Assembly (NCBI RefSeq): GCF_001050195.2 | Contig: NZ_DF967965.1 | Location: 94,401 to 158,400, forward strand | Direction of reading: 5' to 3' | Source of the DNA: Anaerolinea thermolimosa | GTDB taxonomy: Bacteria; Chloroflexota; Anaerolineae; Anaerolineales; Anaerolineaceae | DNA length: 64,000 nt | In this document: piece after piece, positions 8,065 to 16,242 of the stretch | Position numbering within the stretch: the stretch's first letter is position 1 | Layout of the letters: the number at the start of each line of letters is the position of its first letter | Made by a program: the position numbers and the translations under genes | Notes under the pieces: model-generated | Seen by the model: only the letters and a program-made list of their open reading frames with translations | The model's database searches: none | What the model was told of the DNA's origin: nothing

Positions 8065-8804
8065 GGGTTCGGCTCAATTCGGACGTTATCGATGGCTCCG
8101 GCAGAGCCGTTGTTCACTGCCCCCGCCCCGCCGGAGGGAATGGGGCTGGGGTCGTTATAGCGGATGACCAGGGTGCCATTGAGGCTGACTTCAATCTGGC
8201 TGCCGCTCACCTTTACCTGCAGGGCGTTCATCTTTTCGGGGTTAACCCCAACACTGGCCACGGCCAGTGACGGATACCATACGCCGTTTTGCATTTTGGC
8301 CAGCTCAATGATCCCGTTGGTATTGGGGATAATGGCGTAGTAATTCTTTTCATCCTGAAAGCGCACCACTGCCTGGGTAACCTGACTGGCTGACTTCTTC
8401 CCACTTTTGAGGGTGATCAAATCAACCGAGTAGGTATAGTCGGGCAGGGGAACCTTGACCCAGGCAAGGGAACCCTGCCCGGCGCTCTGGAACAGGCCGT
8501 CTTTTACCAGCCAGTTGCCATTGGCGATGTTCCAGTCCAGCCCGGCTTTATCAAGGAAATCATCCACCAGGGCAATGAAGAAATCACCCGGGGAATCCAT
8601 GGGGGAGGGGGTTTCTTCCACAATCGGGTTGGGTTCCTCTCCACCAGAGGTGGGTTGTTGGAACAGGCGCGCCAGGGCGTCACGCACGCCGCCGCCCAGG
8701 AACCATAAAGCCAGAATGGTCAGCCCTGCCATTAATAGAATAATCAGGGCATACTCCAGGACCGATTGGCCTCTTTCGGAGTTCCGAAAATACCTTTGAT
8801 TCAA
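8061..8804 (-). CDS. Pilin-like N-terminus fused to a LamG/DUF1080-like beta-sandwich domain
   Basis: Residues 1-45 look like a class III / Flp-type prepilin: a short charged leader ending in RG, then QSVLEYALIILLMAGLTILALW, with the glutamate at position 5 of the predicted mature protein, then an amphipathic VRDALARLF helix. A Pro/Glu linker (about 50-68) joins this to a 180-residue domain with strands such as GNWLVKDGLFQSAGQGSLAW, AVVRFQDEKNYYAII and LQVKVSGSQIEVSLNGTLV, typical of concanavalin-like LamG or 3-keto-disaccharide-hydrolase-like sugar-binding folds. Expected location: cell surface, anchored or polymerised through the pilin helix. The start is a TTG with GGAAGGAAG upstream, preceded by a near-consensus promoter. 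The next gene overlaps by 4 bp. Domain assignments are by pattern; the combination is unusual. Confidence 0.65.
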   Translation of the reverse strand: MNQRYFRNSERGQSVLEYALIILLMAGLTILALWFLGGGVRDALARLFQQPTSGGEEPNPIVEETPSPMDSPGDFFIALVDDFLDKAGLDWNIANGNWLVKDGLFQSAGQGSLAWVKVPLPDYTYSVDLITLKSGKKSASQVTQAVVRFQDEKNYYAIIPNTNGIIELAKMQNGVWYPSLAVASVGVNPEKMNALQVKVSGSQIEVSLNGTLVIRYNDPSPIPSGGAGAVNNGSAGAIDNVRIEPNP

Positions 8805-8840
8805 TTCCGCTTCCTTCCCAGCCGCATGTTTTTGTTTCTC

Positions 8841-8868
8841 ATTTTAAAACAAACAACGGGGGTGTCAA
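8841..8868 (-). promoter_or_regulatory. Sigma-70-type promoter of the pilin-like operon
   Basis: On the minus strand a perfect -35 TTGACA (+ coordinates 8863-8868) is separated by 16 bp from a -10 TAAAAT (8841-8846). The predicted transcript would start near 8834 and give a leader of about 30 bases before the TTG at 8804, which carries a GGAAGGAAG ribosome site. Confidence 0.65.
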
Positions 8869-8894
8869 CTTACAAATAAGTCAGGAGGTAAAAC

Positions 8895-8918
8895 AACAGG
8901 CCGCACCGGCGGCCTGTT
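8895..8918 (-). terminator. Rho-independent terminator of the E. coli-type icd gene
   Basis: A perfect 10-bp stem (AACAGGCCGC/GCGGCCTGTT) with a 4-base loop lies 30 bp after the stop of the minus-strand isocitrate dehydrogenase gene. On that strand it is followed by a T-rich stretch (GTTTTACC). It separates icd from the pilin-like operon promoter. Confidence 0.75.
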
Positions 8919-8947
8919 CTGATATGAGACAGCGTCCAGAAACCTTC

Positions 8948-10234
8948 TCAATCATCCATGTGCCGGATGATGGCCTGCCCGAACTCTGAGCATTTCAACA
9001 GGGTGGCGCCTTCCATAAGGCGGTGGAAATCATAGGTAACGGTTTTTGCCGCAATGGCGCCTTCCATACCGCGAAGGATCAGGTCAGCGGCTTCTGCCCA
9101 GCCGAGGTAACGGAGCATCATCTCTCCTGAAAGGATGACCGAACCAGGGTTGACCATGTCTTTGTCGGCATACTTGGGCGCGGTGCCGTGGGTGGCTTCG
9201 AAGACAGCGTGGCCGGTATCGTAGTTGATGTTGCCACCCGGGGCAATGCCAATTCCCCCCACCTGGGCGGCCAGCGCATCCGAAAGATAGTCGCCGTTCA
9301 GATTCATGGTGGCCAACACGTCGAAGTCACGGGCACGGGTGATGGTTTGCTGGAAGACGATATCGGCAATCACATCCTTGATGAGGAGTTTTCCTTCTTT
9401 CAGGGCAGCTTCCTGTTCGGCGTTGGCGGCTTCTTCGCCTTTTTCGGCGCGGGTGCGCTCCCACTGCGCCCAGGTATAGACCTGCTGGGCAAATTCGGTC
9501 TCAGCCAGTTCATAGCCCCAGTTGCGGAAGGCGCCCTCGGTATATTTCATGATGTTGCCTTTGTGCACCAGGGTGACGCTCCGGCGTTTGTTTTCCAGTG
9601 CATACCGGATGGCCGCCCGCACCAGCCGGAAGGTGCCCTCTCTGGAAATCGGCTTGACTCCGAACCCGGCGGTATCGGGGAAACGGATTTTGGCGTATTC
9701 CTTGGGAAAATGCTCCTGCAACAGGCGTTTGAAGGCAGCATTGGCCTCGGTGCCAAATTCAAACTCGATGCCGGTGTAGATATCCTCAGTGTTCTCGCGG
9801 AAGATGACCATGTCCACATGTTCGGGGTGCTTTACCGGTGAGGGCACCCCCGCAAAGTACCGCACCGGGCGGAGACACACGTACAGGTCGAGTTCTTTCC
9901 GCAGGGCTACATTCAACGAGCGAAAGCCGCCCCCGATGGGCGTGGTGAGCGGGCCTTTGATGCCGACCAGGTAGGTACGGAAGGCCTGCACGGTTTCTTC
10001 GGGCAGCCATGTGCCCAGCTGGGTAAACGCTTTTTCACCGGCCAGCACTTCCATCCAGGCGATGCGCCGCGCCCCATGGTAGGCTTTCTCCACCGCGGCA
10101 TCGAACACCGCCACCGCCGCCCGCCAGATATCCGGGCCGGTGCCGTCGCCCATGATGAAGGGGATAATCGGGTTGGATGGCACCTTCAAGGCGCCATTGA
10201 CCATTTGGATGGGTTCTCCGTTTGGTGTACTCAT
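8948..10234 (-). CDS. icd: NADP-dependent isocitrate dehydrogenase, E. coli type
   Basis: The 428-residue product follows E. coli Icd along its length: GDGTGPD at 29-35, [20 protein letters not shown] with the substrate-binding serine at 106 (equivalent to the serine phosphorylated by AceK in E. coli), [28 protein letters not shown], a long charged insertion of the clasp-domain type ([20 protein letters not shown]), [18 protein letters not shown] and [11 protein letters not shown]. It catalyses isocitrate to 2-oxoglutarate plus CO2. An upstream extension of the frame exists, but AAGGAGGA lies 5 bp before the ATG at 10234 and fixes the start there. A terminator follows the gene. No AceK-like gene is in the window. 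It coexists with the Thermus-type paralogue at 6106. Confidence 0.92.
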   Translation of the reverse strand: MSTPNGEPIQMVNGALKVPSNPIIPFIMGDGTGPDIWRAAVAVFDAAVEKAYHGARRIAWMEVLAGEKAFTQLGTWLPEETVQAFRTYLVGIKGPLTTPIGGGFRSLNVALRKELDLYVCLRPVRYFAGVPSPVKHPEHVDMVIFRENTEDIYTGIEFEFGTEANAAFKRLLQEHFPKEYAKIRFPDTAGFGVKPISREGTFRLVRAAIRYALENKRRSVTLVHKGNIMKYTEGAFRNWGYELAETEFAQQVYTWAQWERTRAEKGEEAANAEQEAALKEGKLLIKDVIADIVFQQTITRARDFDVLATMNLNGDYLSDALAAQVGGIGIAPGGNINYDTGHAVFEATHGTAPKYADKDMVNPGSVILSGEMMLRYLGWAEAADLILRGMEGAIAAKTVTYDFHRLMEGATLLKCSEFGQAIIRHMDD

Positions 10235-10437
10235 GATTCCTCCTTGGTGGGGTAATTTTATCCCATTTTCTCTTTCCTTTAAGAGGATGGGCTGGTTATA
10301 GTTTTTGCCCCTGGGGAGGCGGGTTTCCATGGGTTTTACAGGCTGGCCTGGCTCTTCAGGGGTTTTGCACCTTGCAGATGTGTTAACTGCATTCTGTGCG
10401 GGGGAGATTAAAATAAGAACCATCTGGACAATGGATT

Positions 10438-12939
10438 ATGCCTGACTCTTCCCGTGTTTTTTTGCCTGCCTGGCAAAAAGTGATGCTCCTTTTCAGCGGG
10501 GCGTATCTTTTTGCCAGTGTGGGTATGGTATGGTTTGTTTCACAGCCCGACCTCAAACGCCTTTTTTCTGATATTCTTGCCCCGCTGGGTGGTCTGGCCT
10601 CAGCGGGGGTTCTCTTCTGGGTAGCCTGGAGGCTGAAGCGGCGTTCGCGCCGCCTGGGACTGGCCTGGGCGGTTTTTGCGGCCGGGGTGCTGATGAGCGG
10701 GCTGGGCGAAGTGGCCTGGTCTGTGCTGGAAATGACTTCCGGTGAAATCCCGTTCCCATCGATTGCGGACGCCCTCTACCTGTGTAATTATCCTCTCTTC
10801 CTTCTGGGGGTGCTCCTCTATCCGCGAAAACCGCTGCGCCTGGCGGAAGCCATTCAGGGAATTCTGGATGCCGGGGTGGTGATCCTGGGCGGGGTGGTCA
10901 GCATTGTGATGTTTGTGCTCACCCCTCTTCAGCAATCGCTCGCCGGGCAATCGTGGTTTGAACGGGTGGTTTCTCTGACCTACCCGATGGGGGATATTCT
11001 GATTTTCTCGGTGGTTATTGTGCTGCTCTACATGCAACCAGCCGATCACCGGCGGCTTTCGCTCTCCCTTTTTGCTTTTGGCTTGCTCTTGTATCTGGCG
11101 GCTGACCTTGCCTTTGTTTTTCAATCCACGGCAGGGGTGTATCAGACGGGCGATTTCCTCGATCTTTTATGGAACGTGGCTTACCTGTGCTTTGCGTGGA
11201 GCGGACTGCATCTGCTGCTCCCATACAAGGAAAAGCAGGCAGGGTTGGAGGTAAACTCATTCCTGGGGCGTGGGCTTCAGCACATCGCTTTGCACTGGGA
11301 CAACTACTTGCCCTATCTCTGGCTGTTCGGGGGGTTCGCCCTGCTCATTCCCAGCCATAAAGAACGCATCCCGGTGCAATTTGAGACACTGGTGGCCATG
11401 ATCGGAGGGATGATTTTCCTGGTCATGATCCGGCAGATTCTCTCTCTCAAGGACAATATTGACCTCAACCGCCGGCTCAACCACGCGATGGAGATGCTGA
11501 GCAGACAGTCGATGGAACTGGTGAAGGCCAACCGTGAGCTGGAAAAGCAGATCCAGGTGGAGATGGAAACCAAGCAACAGCTCAGTTATGCCGCCACGCA
11601 CGACCACCTCACCGGGTTGCCCAACCGCACCTTTCTCATGGATTATCTGAACATTGTCCTGCGGCAGATTTCTTCAGGCTCTGGTGAGACGAGTGCGTTG
11701 ATGTTTCTGGATTGTGACCGGTTTAAACTGGTCAATGACAGCCTGGGGCACATTGCCGGAGACGAATTGCTGGTGGCAGTGAGCCAGCGCATTCAGAAAT
11801 GTCTGCGCAGTTCTGACCTGGTGGCGCGCCTGGGGGGCGATGAATTTGTCATCCTGCTAATGAATACCAACGGCCTTTCGGGAATCGAAACCGCCGCCCG
11901 CCGGATTGTGGAAGCGCTCAGTAAACCTTTCACGTTGAAAGGGCAAGAGGTTTTCATCGGGGCCAGCATTGGGATCGTCTGGAATTTGAGCCTGTATCAA
12001 AACCCTGAGGATGTTCTGCGCGATGCGGATCTGGCCATGTATCGGGCCAAGGAACGGGGCAGGTCGTGTTACGTCTTCTTTGATCCGGCTCTGCGCGATC
12101 GGGCGATTGATCACATCACGCTGGAGGCTGACCTGCGCTATGCGTTGAGCCGCCAGCAGTTTGAGCTGTATTACCAGCCGATCGTTGAACTGTGCAGTGA
12201 GCGCATCGTGGGGCTTGAGGCCCTCCTGCGCTGGAACCATCCCCGGCGCGGGTTGATTTCACCGGCCAGCTTTATCCCCCTGGCCGAGCAAAGCGGGCAA
12301 ATTCTCTCCATTGGCGAGTGGGCGCTCGATGAAGCCTGCCGACAATTCTCGTCCTGGTTGCAGGCGGGGTTGGCTCCCGATGAAAGTTTCGTCAGTGTCA
12401 ATATTTCCACAGCCCAGTTCCTTGATGTGCGTTTTCATGAAATTGTGCGTCAAACCCTCCTCAAGTATGGCCTGCAGAGCCATCATCTAAAGCTGGAAGT
12501 CACCGAGTCGGTCTTTCTCAATAATGTAGACGCGGTGGTGCATGTGTTCAACCGGCTGGAAGAGATGGGGGTGGAATGCATGCTGGATGATTTTGGCACC
12601 GGCTATTCCTCGCTGGGGTATTTACAGCATTTTTCCATCAAGACGCTCAAGATCGATCAAAGCTTCATCTGGGCCATTGACCATGCCAGCCGCAACAATC
12701 TCATCAGCGCTATCATGGCAGTGGCGAGAGAATTGAAGATGCAGACCATTGCTGAGGGCATCGAGACCACCACCCAGCGTGATTTTCTGCAACGCCTGGG
12801 ATGCACCCTTGCTCAGGGGTATCTTTTCTATCATCCGCTCAAAGCCGGGCAGGTTGAAGGATTGCTGACCCAGACTCAGCGAACTTTTCCACTTTCCCCT
12901 TACGCCGATCCGGCCGGGTGGGCTGAACCCGTGGATTAA
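10438..12939 (+). CDS. Membrane-bound GGDEF-EAL cyclic-di-GMP enzyme
   Basis: The 833-residue protein begins with an N-terminal integral membrane region of about nine helices (residues 15-335) that probably senses a signal. A short helical linker (about 345-380) leads to a GGDEF diguanylate cyclase domain with intact GGDEF at 466-470 and an RSSD inhibitory I-site at 457-460. An EAL phosphodiesterase domain follows, with EALLRWNHP at 594 onward, DDFGTGYSSLGYL, KIDQSF and AEGIET, so the main catalytic residues appear present. It could therefore make and degrade c-di-GMP at the inner face of the membrane; which activity dominates cannot be told. The ATG at 10438 has only a weak ribosome site. 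The 203-bp divergent gap to icd should hold both promoters; I see only a weak TAAAAT at 10409-10414. Confidence 0.92.
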   Translation: MPDSSRVFLPAWQKVMLLFSGAYLFASVGMVWFVSQPDLKRLFSDILAPLGGLASAGVLFWVAWRLKRRSRRLGLAWAVFAAGVLMSGLGEVAWSVLEMTSGEIPFPSIADALYLCNYPLFLLGVLLYPRKPLRLAEAIQGILDAGVVILGGVVSIVMFVLTPLQQSLAGQSWFERVVSLTYPMGDILIFSVVIVLLYMQPADHRRLSLSLFAFGLLLYLAADLAFVFQSTAGVYQTGDFLDLLWNVAYLCFAWSGLHLLLPYKEKQAGLEVNSFLGRGLQHIALHWDNYLPYLWLFGGFALLIPSHKERIPVQFETLVAMIGGMIFLVMIRQILSLKDNIDLNRRLNHAMEMLSRQSMELVKANRELEKQIQVEMETKQQLSYAATHDHLTGLPNRTFLMDYLNIVLRQISSGSGETSALMFLDCDRFKLVNDSLGHIAGDELLVAVSQRIQKCLRSSDLVARLGGDEFVILLMNTNGLSGIETAARRIVEALSKPFTLKGQEVFIGASIGIVWNLSLYQNPEDVLRDADLAMYRAKERGRSCYVFFDPALRDRAIDHITLEADLRYALSRQQFELYYQPIVELCSERIVGLEALLRWNHPRRGLISPASFIPLAEQSGQILSIGEWALDEACRQFSSWLQAGLAPDESFVSVNISTAQFLDVRFHEIVRQTLLKYGLQSHHLKLEVTESVFLNNVDAVVHVFNRLEEMGVECMLDDFGTGYSSLGYLQHFSIKTLKIDQSFIWAIDHASRNNLISAIMAVARELKMQTIAEGIETTTQRDFLQRLGCTLAQGYLFYHPLKAGQVEGLLTQTQRTFPLSPYADPAGWAEPVD

Positions 12940-12975
12940 TTTCCCATCCTGGCGTTTCTCGCAGAAGGCTGGCTG

Positions 12976-12984
12976 TGTTATCAT
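12976..12984 (+). promoter_or_regulatory. Extended -10 promoter element upstream of the inositol-phosphatase-fold gene
   Basis: TGTTATCAT (TGn plus TATCAT) lies 39 bases before the ATG at 13024, giving a predicted leader of about 30 bases that contains a CGGAGAA ribosome site. No clear -35 is present. Confidence 0.4.
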
Positions 12985-13023
12985 AGGTCAGTCTTTCTAT
13001 TTTTTTCTTTCCGGAGAACGCCC

Positions 13024-13806
13024 ATGCCTTCTTCCCTGCAGCCTGTCCTCGACTTTATCACCGAGACGGCCTATCTGGCCGGCAGACTCACCCTGGCCTA
13101 CTTTCAGACGGGTGTTCAGGCCGATTACAAGGCCGACCGAACCCCGGTGACCCTGGCCGATCGCGCCGCTGAGACTCTCATCCGCAGGCGGATCGAGGAA
13201 CGCTTTCCGGCAGATACCATCCTGGGCGAAGAATTTGGCCAGTCGGAGCGACCTTCGGCCAGCCGATGCTGGTTTATTGACCCGATTGACGGGACGAAAT
13301 CGTTCCTGCGGGGCATTCCCCTGTACGCAGTGCTGATTGGGCTGGAGGTCGAAGGGCGGGTGGTAGCCGGGGCGGCTTACTTCCCCGCCATGGATGAAAT
13401 GCTGGCCGCCGCGGATGGCCTGGGTTGCTGGTGGAATGGCCGCCCGGCGCGGGTTTCTCAGGTGAACCGCCTGGAGGGCGCCTGGGTAACCAGCACTGAC
13501 CCACTGAGTTTTGATAAAACCGGCAAGCGCGCCGCCTGGGAGCGGCTGAAACAGGCCGCTTACCACCGTGGGGGGTGGGGAGATGCCTACGGCTACCTGC
13601 TGGTGGCCACCGGGCGCGCCGAGGTCATGCTTGACCCGATCATGGAAAGCTGGGATTGCGCCCCATTCCCGCCCATTTTCCGTGAGGCGGGCGGGTATTT
13701 TGGAGACTGGAAAGGTCAGGAGACCATTTACGCCCGCGAGGCGCTGGCCACCAGCCAGGCTCTTCTACCCGAGGTGCTCGCTCTGCTCAATGCTGAGGCT
13801 GACTGA
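13024..13806 (+). CDS. Inositol monophosphatase-family phosphatase, histidinol-phosphatase (HisN)-like
   Basis: The 260-residue protein has the metal-binding motifs of the IMPase superfamily: GEEFGQ (Glu about residue 68-70), WFIDPIDGTKSF with metal-binding Asp86 and Asp89 (residues 83-94), and a C-terminal MESWDCAP segment with the third metal aspartate. The GDAYGYLLVATGRAEVMLDP stretch resembles the HisN subgroup, which dephosphorylates L-histidinol phosphate; inositol-1-phosphatase or another sugar phosphatase is also possible. Active site: Mg-dependent, cytoplasmic. No histidine biosynthesis gene is nearby, so the HisN assignment rests on motif resemblance. The gene converges with the MFS transporter gene and their 3' ends overlap by 20 bp. 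Confidence 0.78.
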   Translation: MPSSLQPVLDFITETAYLAGRLTLAYFQTGVQADYKADRTPVTLADRAAETLIRRRIEERFPADTILGEEFGQSERPSASRCWFIDPIDGTKSFLRGIPLYAVLIGLEVEGRVVAGAAYFPAMDEMLAAADGLGCWWNGRPARVSQVNRLEGAWVTSTDPLSFDKTGKRAAWERLKQAAYHRGGWGDAYGYLLVATGRAEVMLDPIMESWDCAPFPPIFREAGGYFGDWKGQETIYAREALATSQALLPEVLALLNAEAD

Positions 13807-15232
13807 TGCTGGCGCCGGGTTCTCTTACCTGTGACAGGGCCAGGTTCGAGAGGAGGAATAATGCTCCCAGAATCGCCAGGAGCAGGGTATAGCCGAACTG
13901 ATCGGCAATAGGGCCGCCCAGGTATGCTCCCACGGCCCCTGCCCCGGCCCCGGCCAGGTTGGAAAGCCCCAGTAAAGCCCCTGTCCGGGCGGGTGAAACA
14001 AGCCGGGTGCCCAGCGCCCAGCTGGCGGCATAAAACAAACCTACGGCGGCTCCGAACATTCCCCCGCTGGCATACACCCAGCCGGGAGCAGGCGCCAGGA
14101 TCACCCCCGCCGTTCCAAGAGCACCCAGCAGGCTGCTCCAGACCACGAGCGGCTTTTTGGCCATGTGGTCGGCCAGCCAGCCGCCGATCAGCGCCGTGCT
14201 GAGGGTAAATATCCCGGCGATGAAAAGAACCCCTGCCACCGGGGCGGCGGCGTGTTCTCCGCGCCACTGGGGAAATTTTTCCTGAAAGTAAAACAACAGA
14301 AACCCCCCGATATTGTTGGAAGCCGTCAGCCACGCCAGGCGGTTAATCACCCACCAGGTGAAGGAGTGATTTCCGTCCGAATGAAAGGCTCCGCCCAGGG
14401 CCACGCGCAATCCCAGCCAGACGCCTGCTCCCACACTGAGGGCCATCGCCGCCAGCCCGATCCCGCCACCCGCGATGAACCTGGAGGCACTTCCCGGCCC
14501 CTGGATCAGGGAAAGGAGAGCTTTTACCCCGGCTCCGGCTCCCAGAATAACCCCGGCGAAGACTGCCGTCATGCCCACCAGGCGGGCCAGGGGCTTCCAG
14601 AATGCCCGGGATTCATCCGCTACCCAGGGTTCTTCCGGCACGGTCATGGTTATCATCATGCAGACCAGCATACATCCCACCAGAACGATCAGCGCCGTCA
14701 TCATCTGACCCTGAGCGATGAGTCTGCCGGTGACGAGTGCAACGAACAGAAGTGGCAGGGGAACCTCAAACCATACCTTCACCCCCGAGGCCAATCCGCG
14801 ATGCTCTTCAGGCACAAGATCGGGGATGAAGCTGAGAGTGGCCACATTGGAGGCATTTGAGGCAACCATGGAGAGCACATACAGTGTCAGGAGCAGGCTT
14901 ACCCCTTCTCTGCCCTGTATGCCGGCTAACATCCCCATGCCCAGTAAAACGATGCCTTCGAGAATCGTACCGGCGGCGATATAAATCCGCCGCCGACCCC
15001 AGCGTGAACGGGTGCGGTCTGAAATCATTCCGAAGAATGCCTGAGCCAGCAGTCCGGCCAGAAGTGCCCACAGGCGAATCGTCCCATACGTGGCCCCTTT
15101 GATGTCTTCTCCCACAAATTGTTGCACAAGCAGAGGCACCACCAGCGGCGCCAGGGTTTGCGAACGGGCACTTAAGGCAAAGAAATGGATATTGATCCTG
15201 ACGTAATCCAATCCTTTTAATGAATGCGGCAC
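13787..15232 (-). CDS. MFS transporter, GPH/sugar-cation symporter-like
   Basis: The 481-residue protein is predicted to have about 12 transmembrane helices. The loop between helices 2 and 3 reads GMISDRTRSRWGRRRIYI, the signature of the glycoside-pentoside-hexuronide type of major facilitator, followed by PDLVPEEHRGLASG, also typical of sugar exporters and symporters. A long cytoplasmic link near residues 205-235 splits the two halves. The start is GTG with GAGGGAAG upstream. The substrate is unknown, though the sugar catabolic genes in the first 6 kb are candidates for related physiology. The last 20 bp overlap the 3' end of the convergent phosphatase gene. Confidence 0.8.
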   Translation of the reverse strand: MPHSLKGLDYVRINIHFFALSARSQTLAPLVVPLLVQQFVGEDIKGATYGTIRLWALLAGLLAQAFFGMISDRTRSRWGRRRIYIAAGTILEGIVLLGMGMLAGIQGREGVSLLLTLYVLSMVASNASNVATLSFIPDLVPEEHRGLASGVKVWFEVPLPLLFVALVTGRLIAQGQMMTALIVLVGCMLVCMMITMTVPEEPWVADESRAFWKPLARLVGMTAVFAGVILGAGAGVKALLSLIQGPGSASRFIAGGGIGLAAMALSVGAGVWLGLRVALGGAFHSDGNHSFTWWVINRLAWLTASNNIGGFLLFYFQEKFPQWRGEHAAAPVAGVLFIAGIFTLSTALIGGWLADHMAKKPLVVWSSLLGALGTAGVILAPAPGWVYASGGMFGAAVGLFYAASWALGTRLVSPARTGALLGLSNLAGAGAGAVGAYLGGPIADQFGYTLLLAILGALFLLSNLALSQVREPGASISQPQH

Positions 15233-15320
15233 GCTTCCCTCGAATGCAATAACCCCGAACCGGGCTCATCGATGGTTGTAAATTTTGGCGGGTTGTCTGG
15301 ATGCCTGCTTGCGCCGGGTT

Positions 15321-15959
15321 TCAGCCGGTGAGCAGGAAATATACCGTTCGGATGGGAGGAATGAGCAGGGTGCCGAACACATCGATTCCCAGCATGGGCA
15401 GGCCAAAAAGAAGAACGAGAAGGATGAGCGGCCCATAAGGGCGGATACGCTCCAGGGTTTGTGCCCAGGAGGGGGGAAAGAAATACTCGGCCACTTTATC
15501 GCCGTCCAGCGGGGCCAGAGGAATAAGATTGAAAAACGCCAGGATCAGGTTGAGAAAAATGAACTGGCTGAGAAAGCTGTAAAGGGTGCCTTCAAACCCG
15601 CTGCCGAACAGTGGATTGAGCAGGCCCAAACGCAGAGGGATGGCCGCCAGTGCCGCGAGTAAAAAGTTCGAGAGCGGACCGGCCAGTGAAACCAGCATGT
15701 AGGCCGCCGGAGAACGCTTCCCGAGTGCATAAGGATTAACTGGCACCGGCCTGGCCCAGCCGAACCCGGCAAACACCATCATCAGCGAACCGAGGGGGTC
15801 GAGATGGGCCAGAGGGTTGAGAGTAAGCCGTCCGTGCATCCGCGGAGTGGGGTCGCCGAGGGCATCGGCGGTTTTGGCGTGGGCAAATTCATGAAAGGTC
15901 AGAGCAATCACCAGGGTGATGAGACGCGAAAGGAGGGTCAGAGGGTCGAGGTTAAGCAT
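15321..15959 (-). CDS. Site-2 protease family (M50) membrane metalloprotease
   Basis: The 212-residue protein is a short intramembrane protease of the YwhC/S2P type. The zinc motif HEFAH is at residues 23-27 inside the first helix, and the partner motif NLIPLAPLDGDKV (third zinc ligand Asp) lies in a later helix. Hydrophobic segments predict about five or six membrane passes. The family cleaves transmembrane substrates such as anti-sigma factors or signal peptides; the target here is unknown. The gene is transcribed divergently from DUF951 from a mirror-image promoter (16002-16026), giving a leader of about 35 bases. Its ribosome site is weak (AAGAGA). Confidence 0.87.
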   Translation of the reverse strand: MLNLDPLTLLSRLITLVIALTFHEFAHAKTADALGDPTPRMHGRLTLNPLAHLDPLGSLMMVFAGFGWARPVPVNPYALGKRSPAAYMLVSLAGPLSNFLLAALAAIPLRLGLLNPLFGSGFEGTLYSFLSQFIFLNLILAFFNLIPLAPLDGDKVAEYFFPPSWAQTLERIRPYGPLILLVLLFGLPMLGIDVFGTLLIPPIRTVYFLLTG

Positions 15960-16001
15960 GGGAAATCTCTTTTCAGAGGAGCGCCAGTAAAAGGTAAAGA
16001 G

Positions 16002-16026
16002 ATTATACCATCTCGAATGGTATAAT
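16002..16026. promoter_or_regulatory. Palindromic divergent promoter with two mirror-image extended -10 boxes
   Basis: A perfect inverted repeat, ATTATACCA then 7 bases then TGGTATAAT, reads TGGTATAAT (TGn plus consensus TATAAT) on both strands. The plus-strand -10 (16021-16026) ends 6 bases before the GTG of the DUF951 gene at 16033, predicting a leaderless transcript. The minus-strand -10 (16002-16007) would start transcription near 15995 toward the M50 protease. The two promoters occlude each other, and the palindrome could also be a repressor site. Confidence 0.65.
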
Positions 16027-16032
16027 CAGTTC

Positions 16033-16242
16033 GTGCTACCCGACCTGAAACTGGAAGACGTGGTAACCCTGAGGAAACCCCACCCCTGCGGCGGGTATCA
16101 ATGGAAGGTTGTGCGGCTGGGGGCAGATATTGGTCTGGAGTGTCTTAAGTGCGGGCGGGTTGTTTTACTCACCCGGCGTGAACTGGCGCGGCGGGCTAAG
16201 AAGATCGAACGAGGAGGTGAGCATGAGCCAGCCCGGAGCTGA
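16033..16242 (+). CDS. DUF951 family small protein
   Basis: The 69-residue basic protein matches DUF951: residues 8-33 contain [20 protein letters not shown] and RLGADI, followed by [10 protein letters not shown] (Cys19, Cys37, Cys40), then a basic [10 protein letters not shown] tail. In Firmicutes and Chloroflexota this family is often encoded near ribosome- or translation-linked genes and its function is not established. The cysteines and basic tail suggest nucleic-acid or ribosome binding. The start is GTG, located where transcription should begin, so translation may be leaderless. The last 20 bp overlap the start of the glycosyltransferase gene. Confidence 0.88.
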   Translation: MLPDLKLEDVVTLRKPHPCGGYQWKVVRLGADIGLECLKCGRVVLLTRRELARRAKKIERGGEHEPARS

